Assembly: GCA_002352145.1 (NCBI GenBank)
Contig: DEHX01000034.1
Location: 1-29,202, forward strand
DNA: 29,202 nt
Origin: Chitinophagaceae bacterium UBA2789
Lineage (GTDB): Bacteria > Bacteroidota > Bacteroidia > Chitinophagales > Chitinophagaceae
Direction of reading: 5' to 3'
The translations under genes were made by a program, and so were the position numbers. Below the pieces are notes generated by a model. The model did not search any database. It saw only the letters and a program-made list of their open reading frames with translations, and was not told the origin of the DNA. This document shows, one piece after another, positions 23,917 through 29,202 of the stretch (position 1 is its first letter; every line of letters starts with the position of its first letter).

Positions 23917-24567
23917 ATGGAACCCAATACGATAACAATGCCAAGAATCGGTGATAAAGCACCCGACTTTACAGCTGTGACCACCAAGGGAGTGATCAAA
24001 TTCTCAGACTATGCGAAAGACAACTGGGTAATTCTATTCTCCCACCCTGCTGATTTCACCCCTGTGTGCACTACAGAAATGAGTGGCTTTGCGGCAGAAC
24101 AGGAGAGCTTCTTTGATAAGCATAATACCAAATTAATGGGATTAAGTATCGACAGTGTTCATTCACATATTGCCTGGGTTGATAATGTGAAGAAAAACAC
24201 CGGTGTGTATTTCCAATTTCCCATCATTGCTGATCTGGATATGAAAGTAGCCAAATTATATGGCATGCTGCAACCCAATGAAAGTGAAACTGCTGCCGTA
24301 AGAGCCGTATTTTTCATAGACCCGAAGGGAACGATTCGCCTTATCATGTATTACCCGCTGAATGTTGGCAGGAATATGCATGAAATAAAAAGAGTGCTGC
24401 TTGCATTGCAAACAAGCGATGCTAACAAAGTGGCAATCCCTCTTAACTGGGAACCGGGTGACAAAGTAATCGTACCGCCACCTAAAACGTTGGCTGATTA
24501 CGAAGCAAGGCTAGCTGACGACACGGTAGAAAAGATAGACTGGTACTTAGCCAAAAAAACATTATAA
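23917..24567 (+). CDS. 1-Cys peroxiredoxin (Prx6-type)
   Basis: A 216-residue peroxiredoxin with the peroxidatic motif HPADFTPVCTTE (C51) and the longer C-terminal region of the Prx6 subfamily (VAIPLNWEPGDKVIVPPP). C51 is the only cysteine I find, so there is no resolving Cys, and reduction must come from an external thiol. In this setting the substrate could be hydrogen peroxide or organic peroxide, or the enzyme could meet persulfides; bacillithiol is a plausible reductant because bshA is present. The gene follows the persulfide dioxygenase-like gene after 82 bases and has its own terminator-like hairpin. No Crp-type palindrome lies directly in front of it. Confidence 0.92.
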   Translation: MEPNTITMPRIGDKAPDFTAVTTKGVIKFSDYAKDNWVILFSHPADFTPVCTTEMSGFAAEQESFFDKHNTKLMGLSIDSVHSHIAWVDNVKKNTGVYFQFPIIADLDMKVAKLYGMLQPNESETAAVRAVFFIDPKGTIRLIMYYPLNVGRNMHEIKRVLLALQTSDANKVAIPLNWEPGDKVIVPPPKTLADYEARLADDTVEKIDWYLAKKTL

Positions 24568-24571
24568 AACC

Positions 24572-24602
24572 AAGCGGCTGCCATAACAACAGCCGCTTTT
24601 TT
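24572..24602 (+). terminator. Intrinsic terminator after the peroxiredoxin gene
   Basis: AAGCGGCTG pairs with CAGCCGCTT around a 9-base loop, followed by a run of T. The next rhodanese gene begins only 15 bases later, so some read-through is likely. Confidence 0.8.
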
Positions 24603-24617
24603 AAAACTAAAAAAGCA

Positions 24618-24899
24618 ATGCAGTCATTAAAAGAGATAGTAAAAAAACCTGAAACAGTAATTGTCGATGTAAGAAGTCCGTGGGAATTTGACATGGAACA
24701 TGTACCGGGAGCCAAGAATATTCCCCTGGAAGAAGTGATGTACAAGATAAAAGAACTCAAAAAAATAAAATCGCCTATAGTGCTCTATTGCCGCAGCGGC
24801 AACAGGAGCGGAATGGCAGTAAGCATTCTGAAACAAAATGGAATTACTGAAGTATATAACGGCGGTGGTTTAGGAGATATGCAATTTTTATTAAACTAA
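24618..24899 (+). CDS. Single-domain rhodanese, cytoplasmic (first of three)
   Basis: A 93-residue stand-alone rhodanese domain with no signal peptide. It shows VIVDVRSPWEFDMEHVPGAKNIP and the active-site loop YCRSGNRSG with the persulfide-forming cysteine (about residue 57). Such proteins carry sulfane sulfur between enzymes or transfer it from thiosulfate to cyanide or thiols. Its loop differs from the next two genes by one residue (CRSGNRS, CRSGARS, CRSGKRS), so the three are related but not recent identical copies. It begins just after the peroxiredoxin terminator and is followed after 9 bases by the second rhodanese. Confidence 0.92.
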   Translation: MQSLKEIVKKPETVIVDVRSPWEFDMEHVPGAKNIPLEEVMYKIKELKKIKSPIVLYCRSGNRSGMAVSILKQNGITEVYNGGGLGDMQFLLN

Positions 24900-24908
24900 T
24901 TTAAAACT

Positions 24909-25220
24909 ATGTTGGGATTTATAAAGAAGCTATTGGGCGGAAGTTCTGTTAACTACAAAGAGCTTGTTGGCAATGGCGCTATCATTATAGATGTTCGGTC
25001 TGCTGGTGAGTACAAATCAGGGCATATTCCCGGTTCAAAGAACTATCCGCTTGATAGCATACGTACTAAAATAGCTGAACTTAAAAAACTGAATAAGCCG
25101 GTGATCACCGTATGCAGAAGTGGTGCCCGTAGCGGAATGGCAAAAGGTATATTGAAATCTGCAGGCATTGAGGCCTATAACGGAGGTCCCTGGAACAGTC
25201 TGAAAAACAAAATAGCATGA
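24909..25220 (+). CDS. Single-domain rhodanese, cytoplasmic (second of three)
   Basis: A 103-residue rhodanese with a short N-terminal extension (MLGFIKKLLGGSSVNYKELV), then IIIDVRSAGEYKSGHIPGSKNYPLD split over residues 26-50, and the active loop VCRSGARSG. The basic, mildly amphipathic first ten residues might touch the membrane but are too short to be a signal or an anchor. The stop overlaps the next gene by four bases (ATGA), so translation of a cytoplasmic rhodanese and an exported one is coupled. The partner that receives the sulfur is not evident. Confidence 0.92.
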   Translation: MLGFIKKLLGGSSVNYKELVGNGAIIIDVRSAGEYKSGHIPGSKNYPLDSIRTKIAELKKLNKPVITVCRSGARSGMAKGILKSAGIEAYNGGPWNSLKNKIA

Positions 25221-25636
25221 GCACTATACTAAAAGAAATCAAAAGCAACAGCTGGATATTTATTGCTGCAGCCATAATGCTGGCTGGCCTATGTGGCTCT
25301 GTTTGCGTACAAGCTCAGGATAATCTGGCAGGTAAAACAATAAGTCAGAAAAAATTTGAACGGCTCAGCAAGAAAAAGAACGCAGTAATACTGGATGTAA
25401 GGACAACTGATGAATATAAAGCAGGCCATATACCACATGCTACACAAATTGATGTGTTAAAAAAAGAAGAGTTCAAGGCACAGATTTCCAGCCTGGACAA
25501 GAACAAAACATACCTGGTCTATTGCCGCAGTGGAAAAAGAAGTAAGGATGCCATGAACATCATGAAAGAATTAGGATTTACCAAGCTCTTTGACCTGAAC
25601 GGAGGTTTCTCCAACTGGACTGGGGCAAAAGAATAA
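25217..25636 (+). CDS. Exported or membrane-anchored rhodanese (third of three)
   Basis: A 139-residue protein. A hydrophobic N-terminal segment (about residues 13-32, ending VCVQAQ) could be a signal peptide cut after VQA, or remain as an anchor. The rest is a rhodanese with VILDVRTTDEYKAGHIPHATQID and active loop YCRSGKRSK. The catalytic domain would therefore sit in the periplasm, unlike the two upstream copies. No lipobox fits well, although two cysteines lie in the hydrophobic segment. It is translationally coupled to the second rhodanese and followed after 19 bases by the exported DsrE-like gene. Confidence 0.9.
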   Translation: MSTILKEIKSNSWIFIAAAIMLAGLCGSVCVQAQDNLAGKTISQKKFERLSKKKNAVILDVRTTDEYKAGHIPHATQIDVLKKEEFKAQISSLDKNKTYLVYCRSGKRSKDAMNIMKELGFTKLFDLNGGFSNWTGAKE

Positions 25637-25655
25637 CAACTAAAACTGTAAGGTT

Positions 25656-26087
25656 ATGTATAAAAAAATCATCATGGTCATCTCTATATCATTGCTAACA
25701 TTTCAGGGATGGTCTCAAAATACAATCGGACCGGTTTTACAGCACCGCATCGTTATGCAGCTAAGCAGCAATGATACATTGGTTTGGAAAGGTCTGATGA
25801 ATAACCTGAAGCACCTTAAAGCCGGATGGGGTGACAGCGTTGTTATTGAAGTTGTGGCGCATGGCCCGGGCCTTGATTTTCTGACAAAAGCCAAAACAAC
25901 TCAACAGGAAAAAATAAACCATTTCAAACAATTGGGTATTATGTTCATTGCCTGCGAAAATACCATGATGGAGAGAAAAATACCTAAAGAATCCATTATA
26001 GCCGAAGCCACTTTTGTAAGAATGGGAATCGGCGAAATCGTACGAAAACAAGAACAAGGCTGGAGTTATATAAAAGCCGGTTTCTGA
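25656..26087 (+). CDS. Exported DsrE/DsrF-like protein
   Basis: A 143-residue protein with a signal peptide (MYKKIIMVISISLLTFQGWSQ in outline, cut near WSQ) and a DsrE-like fold. The signs are VVIEVVAHGPGLDFLTK, then GIMFIACENTM with the only cysteine of the mature chain, and a C-terminal GIGEIVRKQEQGWSYIKAGF. DsrE-family proteins carry sulfur as cysteine persulfide between enzymes. Here the family member is predicted to be periplasmic, directly after an exported rhodanese that could load it. Function is inferred from family and context. It is followed by the porin gene after a region with a 15-base palindrome. Confidence 0.85.
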   Translation: MYKKIIMVISISLLTFQGWSQNTIGPVLQHRIVMQLSSNDTLVWKGLMNNLKHLKAGWGDSVVIEVVAHGPGLDFLTKAKTTQQEKINHFKQLGIMFIACENTMMERKIPKESIIAEATFVRMGIGEIVRKQEQGWSYIKAGF

Positions 26088-26092
26088 TTCCA

Positions 26093-26107
26093 CAAACAGA
26101 CTGTTTG
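26093..26107. repeat. Perfect 15-base inverted repeat upstream of the porin gene
   Basis: CAAACAGACTGTTTG reads the same on both strands apart from its central base. It lies 5 bases after the DsrE-like stop and 33 bases before the porin ATG. It differs from the TGTGA palindromes, so if it is an operator it belongs to another regulator. Confidence 0.4.
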
Positions 26108-26140
26108 CCAATTAGTCAAAAACATAATGCTTATAGCATA

Positions 26141-27559
26141 ATGAAAAAGAATTTCATACTCATCATTGCAACAGTGATTTCCCTTTCAGGATTTACACAG
26201 CACCAGGAGATCAATGAGAAACCGGGCTTGTGGAAGGAAAAAGAGAACGAAGCTGATTCCACTTCGATTTTATATGCATTCAGGAAGGGTACTTTCAGTG
26301 GTCATTTCAGGTATTATTTTATGGCAACAGATAACAAAGAGGGACTGACAGATTATTATGCCAACGCAGTAGGAGGAGGAATAAAATTTGAAACAGGCAG
26401 GTTTAAAAATTTTCAGGTGGGGGTGAGCGGATTTTTTGTTTATAATATTGGCTCCTCCGATCTTTCAGCACCTGATTCCAAAACCAAACAAATGAACCGG
26501 TATGAAACCGGACTGTTTGACATTGAAGACCCGTCTAACAAAAAAGACATTGACCGCTTAGAAGAATTGTATATCAAGTATCATTTTAGTAACAATCATA
26601 TTACCTTAGGTAAACAACTGATCAATACCCCATTTATTAACCTGCAGGATGGCCGGATGAGGCCAACAGAAGTGGAGGGTATCTGGACAGAAATAAACTC
26701 CATAAAAAAACTCAAGTTGCAGCTTGGATACTTATATGGCATTTCGCCCAGAAGTACAGTTAAGTGGTTTAAAGTAGCAGAATCAATCGGGGTATATCCT
26801 GTGGGGGTAAATGATGAGGGTATTAAATCAGCTTATGCCGGAAACCTGGAAAGCAAAGGAATTTTTCTGGCCAGCATTACTACCCAAATAAATGAGCAGT
26901 TAAAACTCCAGTTTTGGAACCAATACACAGAAAATATCTTTAACAGTGCTATGCTGCAGGCAGACTATGAATATTCGCTATCCAAAAATTCAAAGCTCTT
27001 TGCAGCGGCACAGTTGGTAAGGCAGGATGCTGTAAAGGATGGTGGCAATGATGATCCTTCAAAAGCTTATTTTGAAAAGGGCGCCAAAGCAATAACTTTT
27101 GGAACCAGGTTGGGATGGAAGAATGAAAAATGGGAAACAAGCCTGAACTATAACCGTATTACTGCTCAAGGAAGATACCTTATGCCGAGAGAATGGGGCC
27201 GGGATCCTTTCTTCACTTTTTTGCCAAGAGAAAGAAATGAAGGGCTGGGAGATGCACATGCTGTGTTGGGGAAGGTCAATTACAGAATACCGAAGGCCAG
27301 GGTCACAACTTCAATATCCTTCGGGCATTATGAGTTGCCGGATGTAACAGATTTCAGGTTCAATAAATATGGGATGCCCTCGTATAACCAGTTGAATATT
27401 GATGCCCGCTATAAATTTGGTGGCATATTAAAAGGTCTGGAAACGCAGCTACTATATGTTTATAAAGGAAAAACAGGCAGTAGTTACGGAAATGACAAAT
27501 ACGTTATCAATAAAGTGGATATGAGTCTTTGGAACATTGTATTCAATTACCAGTTTTAA
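26141..27559 (+). CDS. Outer-membrane porin, OprD-like beta-barrel
   Basis: A 472-residue predicted outer-membrane barrel: signal peptide MKKNFILIIATVISLSGF..., a mature chain of alternating strands rich in Tyr, Lys and Gly, and a C-terminal phenylalanine (WNIVFNYQF). Segments such as TFSGHFRYYFMATDNKEGLTDYYANAVGGG, seen over residues about 50-80, and ITLGKQLINTPFINLQDGRMRPTEVEG resemble OprD/OprO-type porins for small anionic or amino-acid substrates. The frame extends upstream to a TTG at 26105, but the ATG at 26141 gives a clean signal peptide. In this setting uptake of a sulfur compound, or release of an oxidised one, is an inference only. Confidence 0.82.
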   Translation: MKKNFILIIATVISLSGFTQHQEINEKPGLWKEKENEADSTSILYAFRKGTFSGHFRYYFMATDNKEGLTDYYANAVGGGIKFETGRFKNFQVGVSGFFVYNIGSSDLSAPDSKTKQMNRYETGLFDIEDPSNKKDIDRLEELYIKYHFSNNHITLGKQLINTPFINLQDGRMRPTEVEGIWTEINSIKKLKLQLGYLYGISPRSTVKWFKVAESIGVYPVGVNDEGIKSAYAGNLESKGIFLASITTQINEQLKLQFWNQYTENIFNSAMLQADYEYSLSKNSKLFAAAQLVRQDAVKDGGNDDPSKAYFEKGAKAITFGTRLGWKNEKWETSLNYNRITAQGRYLMPREWGRDPFFTFLPRERNEGLGDAHAVLGKVNYRIPKARVTTSISFGHYELPDVTDFRFNKYGMPSYNQLNIDARYKFGGILKGLETQLLYVYKGKTGSSYGNDKYVINKVDMSLWNIVFNYQF

Positions 27560-27577
27560 GAAATATAAAAAGGGGAA

Positions 27578-27593
27578 TGTGACAGTTGTCACG
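27578..27593. promoter_or_regulatory. Crp-type operator 3, upstream of the SoxB-like gene
   Basis: TGTGACAGTTGTCACG again has TGTGA-N6-TCAC, imperfect only at the last base. It lies 18 bases after the porin stop, and 21 bases separate it from CATTTTTA, in the same register as operators 1 and 2. Confidence 0.75.
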
Positions 27594-27614
27594 GACCGGG
27601 TTACTTAAAGAAAG

Positions 27615-27622
27615 CATTTTTA
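27615..27622 (+). promoter_or_regulatory. Weak -7-like element for the SoxB-like gene
   Basis: CATTTTTA matches TAnnTTTG at 4 of 6 fixed bases. I list it because of the constant spacing to operator 3, not its own strength. The leader before the ATG at 27656 would be about 28 bases. Confidence 0.35.
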
Positions 27623-27655
27623 ATTCCCGTAATTTTTCACCTAAAACGATTGCCA

Positions 27656-29202
27656 ATGTCTTCATTGAAAAACATTGATACTAATTCCCGCCGGGATTTT
27701 TTGAAAAAAGCTGCACTGGCTGGTATGGGTACAACCCTGGGATCTGTAGCTATAGCCGGCACAACCGAGCTGAGTAAAAAATCTGAGCCTGGCACACCCG
27801 GCCGATTTACAATACTTTATACTTCCGACATTCATGCGCAGTTGCACACTCATGATGAATTTTTCTGGGAAAACGGGAAAGCAGTGTACAGAAAGAGAGG
27901 AGGGTTAGCCGTATTAAAAACCATGATCAATCACTTTCGTAAACAAAACCCGGCAAATACCTTGTTGCTGGACGGAGGGGACTATTTCCATGGAAGTGCC
28001 GTAGCATCACTGACAGAAGGCGAAGCACTGATACCTCTGCTCAACGATTTCAATTACGATCTTATTCTGCCGGGCAACTGGGAAGTGGTCTATAAGAAAA
28101 AGAAAATGCTCTATGATATGGGGCATGCTACAGCAGCAAAGATTTGTGCCAATATGTGGCATAAAACTAACGATGCAGATAATGGAGAATTGATCTACCC
28201 ACCCTATTGGGTTAAGTATATTGCCGGTGCCAAAGTTGGTTTCATTGGCTATACCGATCACCTGATACCTAAGCGCCAGTCTCCGGCTTACAGCGAAGGA
28301 ATTCGATTTGAACATGCTGATTTTAATGTGGCTAAATACATCAGGCTACTAAAAGAAGTAGAAGGCTGCGGCATTATTTTCATTGTTACCCATATGGGCC
28401 TGGCTCAACAAGTAGGACTGGCAAATAACCCAGCAGTGACAGGCGCAGATTTCATTTTGGGTGCAGATACCCATGAAAGAGTAAGGGTTCCTATTGAAGG
28501 CAAATACACCAAAGTAGTCGAATGCGGCGCTTTTGGTTCTTTTCTTGGCAAACTGGATATTGAAGTGGAGAATGGGAAAATGAAGAGTTACAAATATCAA
28601 CTACTTGATGTGGATCCTGCCAAATACCCGGCTGATAAAAAATTACAAGTACAGATAGATAAAGCAACTGCGCCTTTCAGACAACAACTTTCTAAAGTAA
28701 TTGGAACCACCACTACCCCACTGGTACGATATTTTGTGATGGAAACCCCAATGGATAACCTGATTACTGATGCTATTCATTGGAAATTCAAAACAGATAT
28801 TGCACTAAGTAATGGCTTTCGCTTTTGTCAGCCATTAGCAGTAGATCCAAAAACCGGGAAAGCTGAAATCACCAAGGAGTTTTTATGGAACATGCTGCCC
28901 GTTGACAGCGAAGCAAAGACTGGAACAGTTACCGGCAGGCAGGTATGGGACTGGCTGGAAAAAGAATTGCAAAACGCATTTGCCAAAGATCCATCCAAAC
29001 GTTTTGGTGGCTGGTTTGTGCGATTCGCAGGTATGGAAGTGAATTTTACTATCGGTAATGAGTTTGGAAAAAGAGTAAACTGGGTGAAGATAAAAGGTGA
29101 ACAGCTGAACCTTGATAAAGAATACAGCATCGTTGCCTGTGAAAGAGAAGGTGATCCTGACGATACACTTTGCCGTATGGAAAAAGTAAAAAATCCAAAA
29201 AG
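27656..29202 (+). CDS. Tat-exported 5'-nucleotidase/SoxB-like metalloprotein, 3' end missing
   Basis: An open frame of 515 codons running off the window end. A twin-arginine signal (SRRDFLKKAALAG, residues 11-23) implies export of a folded metalloprotein. The metallophosphatase core follows: D58 and H60 in TSDIHAQ, DGGDYFHGS (106-114), GNWEVVY (140-146), VTHMG with H246, and GADTHERV near 269. A 5'-nucleotidase C-terminal-like domain begins around residue 345, with LSNGFRF and GGWFVRFAGM. Two core positions differ from nucleotidases: the N-H-E motif reads N-W-E, and the G-H-x-H motif reads A-D-T-H. Trp after the Asn position and the GGxxVRxxGM segment recall SoxB, the thiosulfohydrolase of the Sox pathway. 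Operator 3 lies upstream. The real substrate is unknown; SoxB-like is a family-level call. Confidence 0.85.
   Translation, partial: MSSLKNIDTNSRRDFLKKAALAGMGTTLGSVAIAGTTELSKKSEPGTPGRFTILYTSDIHAQLHTHDEFFWENGKAVYRKRGGLAVLKTMINHFRKQNPANTLLLDGGDYFHGSAVASLTEGEALIPLLNDFNYDLILPGNWEVVYKKKKMLYDMGHATAAKICANMWHKTNDADNGELIYPPYWVKYIAGAKVGFIGYTDHLIPKRQSPAYSEGIRFEHADFNVAKYIRLLKEVEGCGIIFIVTHMGLAQQVGLANNPAVTGADFILGADTHERVRVPIEGKYTKVVECGAFGSFLGKLDIEVENGKMKSYKYQLLDVDPAKYPADKKLQVQIDKATAPFRQQLSKVIGTTTTPLVRYFVMETPMDNLITDAIHWKFKTDIALSNGFRFCQPLAVDPKTGKAEITKEFLWNMLPVDSEAKTGTVTGRQVWDWLEKELQNAFAKDPSKRFGGWFVRFAGMEVNFTIGNEFGKRVNWVKIKGEQLNLDKEYSIVACEREGDPDDTLCRMEKVKNPK

Noticed and set aside
24618..25636. Rhodanese trio as a recent tandem duplication or frameshifted single gene
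   Set aside because: The three differ in length, N-terminus and active loop, and each has its own start and stop, so they are separate diverged genes.

Overview
The window reads as chromosome from a member of the Bacteroidota, most likely a Chitinophagaceae-like bacterium. This rests on a type IX secretion cluster (porV, porU, gldJ), an arginine operon built on an acylornithine carbamoyltransferase, a bshA gene for bacillithiol, near absence of Shine-Dalgarno sequences, and TAnnTTTG-like -7 promoter elements. No mobile element, CRISPR array, rRNA or tRNA was found.

Layout. (1) 1-6819, plus strand: a tightly packed arginine operon argG(3' end)-argC-argD-argF'-argB-argE-argH, with gaps of 1-9 bases or overlaps of 4-14 bases. 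(2) 6823-8226, minus: an exported M28 metallopeptidase, converging on argH with 3 bases between them. (3) 8341-9462, plus: bshA, ending in a terminator shared with the facing gene. (4) 9514-12745, minus: an EnvC-like murein hydrolase activator, a DUF4292 lipoprotein, dut and ispF. (5) 12828-17743, minus: porV and porU, with gldJ divergent from porU (17913-19478, plus). (6) 19553-21461, plus: murF followed after 10 bases by a Crp/Fnr-family regulator. (7) 21531-29202 (window edge), plus: a sulfur island. It contains a TSUP-type exporter, a metallo-beta-lactamase/double-rhodanese protein of CstB architecture, a 1-Cys peroxiredoxin, two cytoplasmic rhodaneses, one exported rhodanese, an exported DsrE-like protein, an outer-membrane porin and a Tat-exported 5'-nucleotidase/SoxB-like metalloprotein cut by the window end.

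Main discovery. Three 16-bp palindromes of the form TGTGA-N6-TCAC(N) lie in the sulfur island: before the TSUP gene (21470-21485), the persulfide-dioxygenase-like gene (22342-22357) and the SoxB-like gene (27578-27593). In all three, exactly 21 bases separate the palindrome from a TAnnTTTG-like element, which is the geometry of class II activation. The regulator just upstream has the recognition-helix pattern R-E-x-x-x-R that in E. coli CRP reads TGTGA. It lacks recognisable CRP cAMP-contact residues and has its only two cysteines (C74, C80) in the segment where cAMP phosphate would bind. I infer a self-contained regulon for reactive sulfur, run by a Crp-family protein that may sense a thiol or persulfide signal rather than cAMP. 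The exported rhodanese, DsrE-like and SoxB-like proteins suggest that the sulfur chemistry spans cytoplasm and periplasm.

In the arginine operon, residue 90 of the carbamoyltransferase is valine. This is neither the Glu of acetylornithine enzymes nor the Pro of the Bacteroides succinylornithine enzyme, and it favours a succinylated pathway. Several starts were placed well inside the longest open frame (ispF, porV, porU, gldJ, TSUP, porin), using signal peptides, conserved N-termini and promoter positions.
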